Shown here in pieces: positions 47,165 through 58,969 of a DNA stretch of 64,000 nucleotides. The translations under genes were made by a program, and so were the position numbers. The notes beneath the pieces are model-generated. The model was not told where the DNA came from and did not search any database. It worked only from the letters and a program-made list of their open reading frames with translations. Every line of letters begins with the position of its first letter. The first letter of the stretch is position 1. The stretch comes from Guyanagaster necrorhizus (Eukaryota; Basidiomycota; Agaricomycetes; Agaricales; Physalacriaceae). The stretch lies in assembly GCF_019112545.1 (NCBI RefSeq), contig NW_025064887.1, positions 974,524 through 1,038,523 of the forward strand. The letters run 5' to 3'.

Positions 47165-47579
47165 ATGGCGAGTACACCGTTTTGCTTTCCAACATGTCAT
47201 TCTGACGAGCCAGTGATACAGCCTAAGCAAATCAGTGACATCAAGGAGTTCATTAAAATCACCCAGCGAAAGGATGCCATCCGTGCGTGTACTACACTTC
47301 TATCTTCAACCACCCTGCTAATTTGTCGTCAATAGAGGCACGCATAAAAAAGACAGCTCCTAAGGTTGCTGGCGGCAAGCAACAGACCAAATTCAAAGTC
47401 AGATGCTCACGGTATCTGTACACACTGTCGATAGACGACCCGGAGAAAGCAGAGAAGCTCAAGCAGAGTCTTCCTCCTGGTGCGTTCGTCCCTGCTACGA
47501 TGTTTCTAGTGTACTAATGTACTAATGATATGTAGGCCTCACTGTCAAAGAGATCTCCCAGACACCAAAGAAGAAGTAG
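47165..47579 (+). CDS. rpl38: Large-subunit ribosomal protein eL38 (83 aa)
   Basis: Exons 47165-47167 (ATG only), 47222-47282, 47336-47479, 47536-47579; the last three introns' counterparts are 53 and 56 nt GT-AG, while the first (47168-47221, 54 nt) would be GC-AG. Protein: [20 protein letters not shown], then [45 protein letters not shown] and [13 protein letters not shown], a full eL38 with a short insert and Lys tail. Because the 54-nt first intron has no stop and keeps frame, reading through it would add 18 residues. Family starts are short (MP.EI.DIK), which favours splicing. Part of the 60S subunit. Confidence 0.93.
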
Positions 47580-47804
47580 ATGCTATTGCTTCATTCCTTG
47601 TATTTTACATGGTGTGCTGGGACGGCTTGGCAACCGGCTGCGCCTGGGGTATTGTATATCTGGGGAGGGTATTTACAGACATACTTCTGCAGCGCGAAAA
47701 CTATTGCTTTTATGTGTGCTTAATCATGACTTCCTTTCCTCGACTACAAGTGCGACAACCTGGAACTGAATGACTTCAACGCGACCGTGAAATATCTGTA
47801 GCCC

Positions 47805-48692
47805 TTATGCAGCTTGTGCATTGCTGGGTTCTCGCACGCGCGAAAACGCATAACCCTGGTTATATCCAGGAGCACCAACAGAATTGTAAGTCACCAGTGG
47901 TTCCGGACTGCTAATGGTCTTTCCCATCAACATCACTGGCGACGTCTTTTGGTCCTCCATATCTTTCCGTAATTGCGCAGCATAGCTGGCTGCGATGAGA
48001 TAACAGTCTATACAAACATTTAGAAAAAGAATACAACAGAAAACACGTAACGGACATGAGAGAGTGACCCAGGATACCGCGTAGATGGCAACACCAGTGC
48101 CTTTGAATATCGCTATTCCATTCTGACACACCTTCTCGGTTAGTTTATCAGTTGCCCCGTTGACGCACTGCTTGACGGTTCGTGCATCTTTCACTCGAAA
48201 CAACGAATACAGAGCCATTATGCCCGAGGTGACGCTCACACCTAGAGCAATGACAAGAAGGACACCATAAACCTGAACGAGACCTCGTTTCTTCGTCATC
48301 GCGCTGATTAACCTGGTGTTCGCATTAGGACCTAGCTCATGCGCAAAAAGCGAATAAAGCATCACCCAAACAATCCCACCGTAGCAAGGAGGGAAAACAC
48401 TACTGTATGGAAATATAGCGCGACTGTGTCGAAAGCCGCCAGGGGGTGAGTATCTAAGTCTTAGATCAGCGAACATAAGACCGACAGGATATGAACAAGC
48501 ACACCTAGCTGGGAAACCTGCAGCCAGCCAGCCGCTGCAACGATGCCCCCGCCGGCCATCTCAAAGAACGAGAGGCCCTGAAATTCGACGCCGTTAGCAC
48601 CAACGTTCCCAGAAGCGAATTCAATCACGCACAAAGATACCCATCCTCAGAGGGAGACAAAAAAAGAACTTGCGCAAATGAACATGAATCAT
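47805..48692 (-). CDS. Four-span membrane protein, unknown function
   Basis: Start 48692 (MIHVHLRKFFFCLPLRMGIF, exon 1 48692-48633), then an intron ending tttcag and GLSFFEMAGGGIVAAAGWLQ as first helix. Next come a spliced segment TVALYFHTVVFSLLATVG and GLVQVYGVLLVIALGVSV, then a Cys-containing loop with VKQCVNGATDKLTEKVCQ, a fourth helix near GVAIYAVSWVTL and LIAASYAAQLRK, and a tail with YNSVGAPGYNQGYAF. The CLPLRxG start and the two-Cys outer loop are common in an uncharacterised basidiomycete tetraspan group. It converges on eL38. Inner exon borders are partly tentative. Confidence 0.65.
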
Positions 48693-49027
48693 TGAAGCCC
48701 GCAAGGAGGGAAAAAAGAGGGCGTCAAGCAGAAACGAAAGAACCAGACGGAATGCAGCAGCGGGCACACCCGCAATATCACATCCATTTCGTCTGAGCAT
48801 TTGTATACAATGAATACCTTGTTCATGGAAACGATTGTGTTGATGACCATAGCGATATCTGCTACCACCGTAGCATGGGAATTGATCGTTGAACTGATGC
48901 TTACATCAAGATAATGAGCCCTGTCGGGATTCTATACTTTGAAACTACACGACAGTATCCGCTGTTCAGAGCCTCGTAAGCAACACAATGCTGACATGTG
49001 TGGAATGACGCGCTCACTTTGTCCTCT

Positions 49028-50936
49028 TCAGAAACTGTTCCAGCTGGCCATCATCGCACACATAATGAAGACAACAGTCGTCCCCGCCCGAAGGGTTCTC
49101 TCTACTCTTACCGTCCATCCGGCACTAACATGACGACTGCCAGTATTGATGCCCATCTCAAGATCATAGATCTCCCGGACTTGGGCGTGCGACACCATAG
49201 TCAGGAGGGTCTCCAAAAATCGGCTTCCATCAAGGTAAGGCAATGGAAGTAAATTGAAGAGATATAGCGAAAGTGTCGCCATATTGAGATACCTGTGATG
49301 GTGATATCAGAGAAGGTAGCGCAGAACCCGATGTGAATATACCCTTCGAGCACGAATAGTATCGAGGGGAGCCACAGTGGGAATAAACTGAGCCGAGGCC
49401 TTAGCGTTCCAAGTTGCACTGGGAATAAAGCAATTAATGCGCGTTGCAGTGCCCCGGCTTCATTGCTCTCACCTTGCTGCAAGACTTCCTTTTTGGGCCC
49501 GCGCCATAGAATGATTTCATCATCGTCTTCACCAGTTACTTGGACAGAGATACGCAGCAGCTGAGCGGATTCATCTGGTCGGACACAGATCGAATTTCCT
49601 TCACAACCGGAGATGGAATCACATCGAATACTTTCTTTTGGTTTCGTCAAAAGCGGGACAGCATCTAGACAGCCCGTATCACTGCCAGTGGTAAAGCATG
49701 AAAGCAGCGATACTGCAACTCCCTCTAAACAACATGACGCGGGGCTCTCTAACGAGCCTTCAGCATACGCTTAATTTCCAACGACGGGAAGTCTCACCAA
49801 AAAATATATCCTTCTCTACACACCACCCCTTTGAAGTGGAGGGCTGAGATGCAGTAAGGTAGGTGCTCCACGCATCGTTAGTTCCGTTGACGGGTTTATC
49901 ATCTAGCTGGGTAATGATGGACCCTTTGGGAAGGTATTCATCCAAGGCTGTGCCCTAATAGACTGATCACCAGCATGTACGTTATGACCAACTGGGAAGA
50001 TTTACATGTTCCACATCCAAAACCACTCGGCCGAGTCCTGATATGTCTTCATACGAGAACAACGTCAGCGCATAGTAGCTCAGCCGCATCCATCCCAAGA
50101 AAACCAGAATGATCCAGAAAATCCCGTTGTGCCACGGGCCAGCAGCTATGATCCTAGCTCTGGACGACGGCTTCAGTGTCTCCAGGCACAAACTAGGGAA
50201 AGTCACGAATGCGGATGGAATTACTAGCGTCAGTGCTGCACCGACAGAATTAATAGGGACAGATTCTCTTGGAGAGTGTAAGCATGACGACGTTACAGAT
50301 TAAATGGCGATCGTACAATGCACCGGAAACCGCGTGTCCAAATTCATGAACCACTTGGGACAAAAGTACCGCAAGGAATATAGGTGTGATATGACTGAAA
50401 GGAACAGTCACACCGGGAATCTATCAGCTGCGTTAGAATATTGCAAAAGCAAGATAAGATAATCCACGAACTATAGCTTGGACGAAACCCCTGGATCTCC
50501 CCATGTCCATATGAGAAGTCTCTTGAATATCCCTTTTAGCGACTTGTTGAACTTCTATGACAAAGTTATGACGAAATGTTTCCGTCAAAAGATTTGCACA
50601 GGTCCAAAGCAACAACCCTATAGCACATAACATTCCAAGGACACCAAATGCGACCCCAGCGTCATAAAAATGCCTCAGAGTTTTGCTTGTCCATCGATAC
50701 CGTCTGGATACAAGTTTTCCGGTGAGGCCATCATGGTAACGGTTCCAGGTGGACGACTCGATCTTCAGGTGAAAATACCGCGCAGAAACATGGATGCTAC
50801 TTCCAAGCTTCCTACTAGGTCGTACGCTGCGCTGCTCAGTAGGTAGCAGAGAGCCCTTTTTAGAGTTCAATAAACGGACTATTGCATGAATTGCGGTCCA
50901 GAAGAGTGAGAGCAAGATGAAGGGGAGAACCAACAT
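49028..50936 (-). CDS. Site-2 protease (M50) membrane metalloprotease
   Basis: Multi-exon gene from ATG 50936 (MLVLPFILLSLFWTAIHAIV, a membrane helix). The catalytic segment reads FLAVLLSQVVHEFGHAVSG (about 50390-50330), with HEFGH as zinc site. The third ligand region is FNLLPLPYLDGSRF (about 49250-49210), matching the LDG motif of S2P. Between them are a PDZ-like insert (DEYLPKGSIITQLDDKPVNG) and a Cys-containing luminal loop (CDSISGCEGNSIC). Known role: intramembrane cleavage releasing SREBP-type transcription factors in response to sterol or oxygen, or activation of other stress regulators. Both catalytic motifs are intact. Divergent from the F-box gene at 51262. Confidence 0.87.
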
Positions 50937-51261
50937 GTAAATATCGAGCCGAGTGTGCCAGCCTTGCCCGGCTCGGCCCGAGCAACCCCTATGCCTGATA
51001 TTTGACTACTTAAGGGAGACCCTTGATTTTTCCTTTTCCACTTTCCCGTCGCCTAGCAGCCACTTTCTGGTCGGTACTGCCTTATTGACGCATTTTACGA
51101 AGGAGGCATATATTCAAGATTGATTTTTAGGTAGCCTCCGCGTCTGGACTGTCCTAGTCGACGCACCTAACATCTCCAAGTCAGCACTTGTGCGTTGCTA
51201 TGCTTCCGTTGAAGGACTTACGTGGCTCAATCATCATTTAAAGTAGTCCTTTCTACGCTTT

Positions 51262-52986
51262 ATGGCCTCAGGAAGTGTCTCTTGCTCAGAATGCGGCTCA
51301 AATGTTTTTTTCACTTCAGTGGAACAAGTCAACGTCCCGGTACTTTCGCCCACGGTATCACCACTTCTACGCACCAACGACTTGCCTGGCGCGTCTGATA
51401 ATCACCTACTCAAAGAATCAGTGCAATACATCGATGACACCTTAGGAGTTGTCCAAGCGGATATTCATCATCTTTCTGACATCCTCAGTCGGCTGAAGGA
51501 GAAGCAGAAGCTCCTCAAAGATGCGCAAGATGTACATAAGATCATTTTATCTCCCATTCGACGTCTTCATCCCGAAATACTGGTGCAGATTTTCCTCGCT
51601 ACCTATAGTGACCTCGGAGAGCGCGACGCCTACGACGTTTTTGATGTCACATCGGGTCCTTGGCTTGTCGGTCAAGTCTGTAGCAAATGGCGAGCTGTTG
51701 TTGTGTCCCATTCAATGTTGTGGTCTACAATGCGTCTCCGTGGCTCTTGGTCCAGCTCGACCGCCCGAATCTTTGATCCGGGTGAGTGGAGGCACGTAGC
51801 AAAGCTGAAAGGTCCAATTCCATTGTTGAGCTCAGCATTGAGTCGATCTGGGCAGCACAATCTTTCTTTCAGTTTCCATTGTTTTGATTATGACGGCAGG
51901 AATATCGCGGAGTTAATGTCCACGCTTTTCCACTTGCTATTAAGCCATTGCAGTCGCTGGGAAAATGTCACCCTCCCAATCACAGCTCCTATCATAGAGG
52001 CTCTCTCATCAATTCTCGGTCGCTTCCCAATGCTCACAGATTTGGAACTGACCTTCCTCGGTGATGACGGAGTACCAATCTCACATATTGACGCCTTTTC
52101 CATCGCTCCTCGCTTATCCCGAGTCCAGCTAAAAAATTTACCGCAAGGTGTCCATGTTCATCTCGCAAATTCCTGCCTTGTCCGTTTCTCCGATCATAGA
52201 CGCCAAAGCACCCCAATGAACTCTTATTTATTGGATATCATCCAGAAGTGTCCGAACCTTGAAATTTTCGAGGCCGCTCATGGACAACGGGTGGCTAGTC
52301 CGTCCTCACCAATGCCCTCTACTCGTGTATTAAACACTTCCTTGCGCGAGCTTTACGTCTGCGAAGGGGACTTTCTGGAAAGTCTTGTACTTCCAGCGCT
52401 GGAGACAGTGTCAGTGACCCCTTTCTCTGACGACGTGTCCTGTCCCCCGAATGCACTTTCTGGCCTCCACACTCTTTTGAGTCAATCCCATTGTCCCTTA
52501 ACACAGCTTGTAATAGGCGACGCTACACCAGATCGTCATCTATTCGCCATCCTCGAGCTTGTTCCAACGCTTACGTCCCTGTCATTCAAGCAGAGGCTTA
52601 TATGGCCAAAACAATATGATGATTTCTTCCAAATGCTCATATCCCGTATGGAGGCTACATCAGTGGATAATAGTGGCAAGCCATATCATCTCCTCCTTCC
52701 TAACTTGGAGGAACTGTCCTTCACCATCTGGGCGGAACCGCCCCGTGACTCCGATTTCGACTGTTTTGTCAACCATGATTTCGTAGCAATGGTACTCTCA
52801 AGATGGGATAGTTATGATGAACCATCTTTGTCCTCCGTATCAGTGGAGTTTCTTGGTTCTTTGTTTTGGAAGCTTTCCGGGCTGCTACCGGGCGACGTAG
52901 CCAACCTGAAACGTTGCCAGACGGAGGAGCTCAAGATCGCCATACGGTCTAAAATATTTAACGACGAGACGGAGTGTTATGTATGA
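51262..52986 (+). CDS. F-box protein, 574 aa, intronless
   Basis: One open frame. The N-terminus has a CxxC pair (SCSECGSNVFF), then a helical coiled-coil-like part (DTLGVVQADIHHLSDILSRL) and the F-box-like core SPIRRLHPEILVQIFLATY (about residues 96-114), followed by WLVGQVCSKWRAVVVSH and LWSTMRL. This is the classic start of the large agaricomycete F-box/LRR families. The remainder shows LRR-like lines (LPNLEELSFTIWA). Likely an SCF substrate adaptor with unknown target. Lack of introns contrasts with neighbours and is common in this expanded family. Confidence 0.85.
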   Translation: MASGSVSCSECGSNVFFTSVEQVNVPVLSPTVSPLLRTNDLPGASDNHLLKESVQYIDDTLGVVQADIHHLSDILSRLKEKQKLLKDAQDVHKIILSPIRRLHPEILVQIFLATYSDLGERDAYDVFDVTSGPWLVGQVCSKWRAVVVSHSMLWSTMRLRGSWSSSTARIFDPGEWRHVAKLKGPIPLLSSALSRSGQHNLSFSFHCFDYDGRNIAELMSTLFHLLLSHCSRWENVTLPITAPIIEALSSILGRFPMLTDLELTFLGDDGVPISHIDAFSIAPRLSRVQLKNLPQGVHVHLANSCLVRFSDHRRQSTPMNSYLLDIIQKCPNLEIFEAAHGQRVASPSSPMPSTRVLNTSLRELYVCEGDFLESLVLPALETVSVTPFSDDVSCPPNALSGLHTLLSQSHCPLTQLVIGDATPDRHLFAILELVPTLTSLSFKQRLIWPKQYDDFFQMLISRMEATSVDNSGKPYHLLLPNLEELSFTIWAEPPRDSDFDCFVNHDFVAMVLSRWDSYDEPSLSSVSVEFLGSLFWKLSGLLPGDVANLKRCQTEELKIAIRSKIFNDETECYV

Positions 52987-54052
52987 TTGGGTGTGCCTTT
53001 ACCCTAATACAATACTATACAGTAGATTTTTCGTGCGTATCGGGCCCATTTATCACCCGAAACAAGCATCTATGATTGCCTGCACACGCATAAAAGAATA
53101 AGGTCCAGTGGACAACGGTATCGTGGACCAAAATTAGATTGGGTCGGAACTGCTGCAACGCGTAACGAGAAAGTTCCATGAAGGCCAAAGCTGAACATCC
53201 TTGCAAGTATGGTAATTGCACTCGAAGAATGACATTGAAACGTAGAGCCAATGTTTTGGAGACTTACAAAATAAATGGAAACACAGGAATAAGAACATCG
53301 TCGAGATGTAGACAAAATCCGAGATTCAGGAATGTATAAATACAGGCTCAAAGGACCGACAGCAAGGAAAGGGATGAATGAGAATACATAGCATTATATT
53401 CCATCATCAAGACTGACGAACCACAATCATTACGGACGCCATCAGATGCTTCCAGCCCGTCCCTTTAATGTAACAAGGTATGGGTGCCGAACGGGCGATG
53501 TCAATGCCGACCGCACCAAGGGGGGTCGAGCTCAACGAACTGCACCGTTAATTATCGTCATGGGCGTGTATGATTGTGGAAGAATCGAGAGAAAATTTTT
53601 TTAAGGGATCCGCCTTATATATAGCGGTACAGGTCTCACGATCACGTGAATTGACCTGGAAACTTAAAAGGACAAGGGCCGAAGTTTTCCTTCACCGGCA
53701 CTCGCGCATTGGATCTTGAGTACTTGAGTATGTGTTGAGCATCGACAATGTCATCGGTAAGATTTTGGATCTGGAATTATACTGGATAATCTGACAGCCA
53801 ACGCAACTATCTTGCTCAAGGGGTGGCCCGGGATTTTCTTGCTGTCTATTTGATGTGTTCTTGGGAGGGTGAGGCTGGCGGTCCAACTCATGCCGCAGGA
53901 ATTCAAAGATTCACCAACGGGAAATTCAGTCAATGGAGTTCATTCAAAGGTAGTCAGAATCGAGATTACACGACAGCATCAGCGTCGGCAAGAAAGACAG
54001 GGCAAGCCCGAGAGCAACACCAAGTTCTTCAAGACATAGTTCCTTGTCCATC
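52987..54052. other. Intergenic, no supported gene
   Basis: Several frames of 60-96 codons overlap on both strands, none with splice or motif support. Confidence 0.5.
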
Positions 54053-54842
54053 CTATGCATTAGCTTGCTCAAAAGGCCAAATCTGGTTAAAATTTCCAGC
54101 CATCCTTTCATAAGCTTGGATCTTGGTGCCGTCGGCCTTCAAACTACAACAAGACAAGGTCAGCCAGATCAGCCGACAAAAGACTAAACGAACTTACCCA
54201 CCATGGTGGTCAACATTGACTTTCAAAAAATTGTGCGGTGAGTACTCTTCCCATGGTGAAAGTCCGGGCAACTTACACGAGCTGTAGAAGACATTTCTAA
54301 CCCTAGGGCATATGTGAGTTTTCTGTGTTCATGTCTTTGGAGATGGAAATGGTATACTCACGTATAGCGGCCATCACCCTGCGGTGAGTTGATTGTCCAC
54401 TGGAGCTTTGGATCTGTGATGTGCCTCCACTAACAATAGCATTGGTACCGTTTTGAAGGGTATCAGTGCCACCTAAATAACGATGTGTCAAGAATGCAAT
54501 GAAGGCCATGACTATTTGCTAGAATAGATATATTGCTATTAAATGTCATGAAACCAGCGCCGGCGAGCCTGGTTATAGGGCTAATGGTATAATTACTCGG
54601 AACTTCCGAGAGGGAGACTGTTTGTAATGGCCAGAGCTGGGAAGGGTAGGTCGAATTCATATCACCGACCGGGGGACCTGCGAGCACTTCACACAAACAT
54701 TAGTCACATACGTACGATCTGAACGCGGTGTAAACAAAAACACGAAGCTACGGAGGCAACATGGCTTACACACTCCATCCGGAGAGCTTGCAGAGATCGC
54801 TACGGCGGCGAAAGAGATGAAGCAGAGAAGTTTCTTGAACAT
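54053..54842 (-). CDS. Small secreted protein, unknown family
   Basis: Starts MFKKLLCFISFAAVAISASS at 54842, a clear signal peptide, and ends AGNFNQIWPFEQANA before TAG at 54053. In between, coding-like segments: VGDMNSTYPSQLWPLQTVSL, NYTISPITRLAGAGFMTF, GTDTLQNGTNAIVSGG, then NVDHHGG and KADGTKIQAYERM, each flanked by GT-AG signals with short introns. The order is firm; the first and middle splice borders remain uncertain. Mature part is about 130-170 residues with several NxS/T sites and few cysteines. Not recognised. A TATA element lies about 50 bp upstream. Could be a secreted effector-like protein. Confidence 0.6.
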
Positions 54843-55357
54843 GGTGCAGATAGCGGGACAAGATGGCTACTGTAGCGCATAGCGAGTCACATATATACCC
54901 CACAGAGCATGACGTAATTATCCAAGCAGGGTGGAAGTCAATGCATAGTTAGTCAAAACTAAGTCAATGCTAAACCACCGCTGTGAGAGGTGTACAGACA
55001 GCTTGAATGACCTCTTGAGTCTAACGGTCCATAGAGAAATCACAGGACAGTAAGATGAAGGCTCTTAGGGAAAGAAAGATAAAAAGGTAGCGACTCGCCG
55101 AATTGAGTGACGTCGACTTCTCTAGAGTTTCAAAAAGATAAACCCACCCAGATATGAATTAACTCATTTCCACGGACTTTTAAGCGTTAGGCGATCCCAG
55201 GTTTGGTAAAAACTTGACTGAGATTAAGGTCGGCATATTAGTTAAATTCACTTCACGTCTCATTACACCTCTAGTGGAAGAGATAGCGTCGATTTCACCA
55301 TCAGATGAACTAGTAGACACGATGATTGGAACCCGAGGACTAACCCGAGCTTAATGC
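54843..55357. other. Intergenic, no supported gene
   Basis: Promoter side of the secreted protein and 3' side of the F-box gene; no other frame stands out. Confidence 0.5.
54891..54898 (-). promoter_or_regulatory. TATA-like element of the small secreted protein gene
   Basis: atatatac about 50 bp upstream of the start codon at 54842. Confidence 0.4.
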
Positions 55358-57978
55358 CTAGCTATCATCATCAAAGTCCTCGTCCAAAAGATCGTCTTCG
55401 TTGAGCTCATCGAAATGGATGTCCGGGTCAGGGTCAGTCTCCCACCCGAACTGCGACTGGCAGGACTGGAGACACGTTTCCAGAGCGCATTTATAGGTGA
55501 CCCGCAACTCCTCGCTAGTGTCATTCGACAGCTCCATCACAACAATCCTGCCCTTGTGAGCCTCGGATGGCTCACCCAAGGGCACGTAGAAATCCTTATT
55601 CAGCTTCGGCGTCGTTACCTCAGGGTGCCTTGAAGGGAGTCAGGAATGGAACCACAGATAAAGATATATAACATACAGGTCATTCATATGTTTCGTGATC
55701 TCCTCCGGTCCATTATAGTTGTCCGCACTCTCAGATGGAAGATCATGGCAATGAACGCACTGGAACATGATTGGGCCCACTGGACCAACATTTTGATAAT
55801 TAGCGGGCAGCTCTCCCGAGTCGAATTTGTGGACATGACGGGTAAACTTAACGGTCGCATAGAAGTGGCTCTGGAATATATGTCGTGCCTGCGGCCCTGT
55901 CAGCAGGTCTATGTCTACGAGGCACAAGACATAAATTCACCAATTCTCTCCACCGATACAGGATGAACATTTGTGACTTTGATTCCGTGAGCTGTTGCTT
56001 TTCGCACAGGAGACAAGCAAAAAGTGACTCGTCAGCGTCCATCTCAGCCACAGTTGTCGTGGCCGGATCAAGATTGGCCATCTTCACGATACACTGGACG
56101 ATGCTCCGGAGCTTGTCGTTCTCTGCGATGTATTCCATTGACCATGGCGCACGGATATGCCATTCCGGATACTTGAGCCTACCTGTGCCATCTTTAATTG
56201 ACTTGAACACGGTATGATCGCTGGCTCGCATGCACCGATGCGAGAGCATCTGAGGATAGAAAAGAGGCATGACGGAAAACGTTTGGTTTGCACTTTGCCC
56301 CCTACGCCTACGTGCTGTGTCAGGGAACTCACTACAATGACTGCAAATCACCACATTGCAAGCCAGTTGCAACTGATGGATCGTTTCGTCCCTCGAGCGT
56401 TCTGGATCAGGCTCGAGGAGCAACTTGATTAATTTCCTCTTGATCTGGCCCCTCCATATCCTGCAAAGTTCGGGAATTTGGGAGATGACCGTAGCAAAGC
56501 TGTCTTCATTGACTTCAACGTCAGATGGGAGGTTTAGAACCTCTGTGATAGGAAGAAATCGAGAGAAATCGGCAACGGAAGGGAAGAAGGTGGTGACGGG
56601 GTAGTGTGCGCGGTCATTTTTGTATTGTCGAAAGACAGACAAGACAATTGGCTTGCGGGAATTGACCAGCGTTTGATGTTCCCAGGCCAAGCGGCTGGCT
56701 CGCCTATCCTCTGCCCAAGTGACTAGCTCATCCCGGATTTTGGCCCAACCTAAATTAATATTATTTATTGCCAAAATATACATATAGAACCCACCTCGTT
56801 CAGTTAACGGGACATTCTTTTTAACCTGGGGATGTTCGGCGAGGGGATCAAAGCATGGGCGGATTCCTTTAAGGTCTTCTTCGTATCCGAGTTCTTTAAG
56901 TTTATTATATATCCTGTGGTGGTGATTTAGCCTAGAACGAGTCGACGAGAACATGAATTTACGCCTGTCTTCTGTCTTTCTTCCCTTGATGGATTTCACG
57001 ATAGCGTTCACTTGCGCGTTGAGTGTTCCATATCTCGCAAATACGTGAATGCTGTAGAGTTGTGAGAAGCTCGTAACTCTAGAAGGAGGAACACGACAGA
57101 CCTTGAGATCCTCAGAGACTAGTGCCTTTTGGTTTGTGATAAATTTGCTTCTTTCTTCTGAGGTTTCAAACGACAGTAGCTTCGCGCAGATAGCATCATA
57201 GTCGCTATGCAATGACCACCAGTCCCACTGTTTAGGACCTGTATGGTCACCACTGCGATAACCTACAAAAATCTCAATAAGTGGCGAGAATCCGAGAATA
57301 AAGCGTACGTACTGGTACAATGAGCAGGTATCAGACCGGTGACATCTCTAGCAGAGACATGCGCTAAGAGCAATTTGGCCTCGAGCACTCGTGTCCTTAT
57401 CAATCTTAACTACGTCAGGCAAATATTGGTATCAGGTTTTCTGCATACCTTTCAGAAGCACAAGGAGGACAGACACGAGTCATAAGGTACATGTCCGGAT
57501 TCCGGACAGTTCTGGTGCAAAACTAAACGACTTGAATAAATTGAACGGCAGGTCAAGAAGAGAATCTTACGTGACACTCTGCAATGAACGCGAGATTCAC
57601 CCATGCAGGTTCCGACATGCCTCGAAACGGACCTGGAAAATTGGGAAGATTCTGACGAGCAGCCTGCCAAGCGCCTATAGACAATTTACTCATCAGGACC
57701 TTTCGGAAATCCTTGTTAAGACGTGAAAGGTGAAGGAGATCTAGTGGTAAAAGAAAGCCGAATATCTGATTGAAATCCTATCAGAAAGTAGAAGACGTGA
57801 ATGGACTCCTGACACGCACCTCAAGGAGAATGTCCAGTGGCAGTTCCAGTAATGCTGACAGTTTCCCTCTAAGTCTACGGCTCCCCTTGGACTTGGCGGG
57901 TTGAGAACGTCCTGGGGCGCTCACAGGCTCATTGCTCGCGCTAGAAGTGGCAGTTTTACGTTTCTTTCGAATCGACAT
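55358..57978 (-). CDS. F-box domain protein (agaricomycete type), multi-exon
   Basis: Start 57978 (MSIRKKRKTATSSAS). The F-box spans an intron: ALLELPLDILLE, then IFGFLLPLDLLHLSRLNKDF. Next GMSEPAWVNLAFIAECH, a CxxC-type segment FCTRTVRNPDMYL with RVCPPCASE, then LIPAHCTSYRSGDH and DWWSLHSDYDAICAKLLSF. The central part is helical and charged (SRLNHHHRIYNKLKELGY). Near the end, a zinc-like ACNVVICSHCSEF and LFACLLCEKQQ; the last exon is acidic (DELNEDDLLDEDFDDDS). Probably an SCF adaptor. This architecture is abundant in agaricomycetes and evolves by gene birth and death. Inner borders not all fixed. Confidence 0.8.
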
Positions 57979-58969
57979 CGTGGTGGTAAGAGTAAAATAG
58001 CAGGTATGAAATACCTCCGGATTCCCGGTAATGTTCATCGTCGCTCGTTCACCTCGTCCTATTCTCAATTCTACAATGCTGACGTGCTACAAAGTCGAAC
58101 GGGTACCATGATGGTCGCTGAAGCGAATCGCGTGGGCACAGAGGACGACGGCTTGGAGACAAAAAACGACCGAGTGGCTCTGAATAGAAAGCCTGCAATC
58201 TGCCGCACTTACTTATTTATAGTAGTGGCAAATTATTACTCAATGGACCTTGGCTTCTAGATTATACTTGGCCATGATGATGGTCATCGTCGTAGGCTGA
58301 GGTCAAATTCAAAGTCAGCGAGCAATCCGACCTTCAATCAACCACAACGTTTCCCAACGCTTGTGTTGCATTTGCGGTCAGTTTTGGTCAGTTACGCGTT
58401 TTGGAGGATATATGGCCACCCACCGTAGAGGCGAGTATTCCCAGATGCAGCCGATGTCTATTCGAAGTCCAAGAAGGTCCCAGTGAAGGGGTAATCACTG
58501 TTAAGAGTTCCTATTCAAGAGGCTCTGCCCATAGGTGTTCGAACGACATTTAAATTTGGAATCGGCGGCTTCAAGAGACGGAGAACGTGCTCTTCAAGGA
58601 TGAAATGGTAGGAGAACTGTGACCTTCTCATAGGCGCACTGCAATGTGTACAGAGATACTCTGTTAGTTGGCGACAAGTACCAGTCCGTGTGCACGCTGA
58701 CGCCAATGTTGATTGGTCCGCGACTCACTTTCTTTTTCTTAGTGATCTCGCAGAAATTGGCGAATTCAAGCGAGATCTATTTAAGTTGTAGCTTGGAGAC
58801 GATAAGTGGTCGTAGCGAGTGACGGTGCGTGGCGTGGACAGGTAAGTAGGCACATGTATTCGAGCATGCTTCCAATATACTTATTATATGCATCTCATAT
58901 ATTCTCGATGACAAGAATGAAATAGTACAGTGACTCTTCGCCTCAGGCTTGTATTGATTGAACATACCC
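57979..58969. other. Intergenic, no supported gene
   Basis: Frames of 60-119 codons occur but lack motif or splice support. Confidence 0.5.

Noticed and set aside
47805..50936. A functional membrane-protein cluster (four-span protein, site-2 protease) with Spf1
   Set aside because: They are separated by eL38 and the unknown family gene and differ in orientation; nothing beyond proximity links them.
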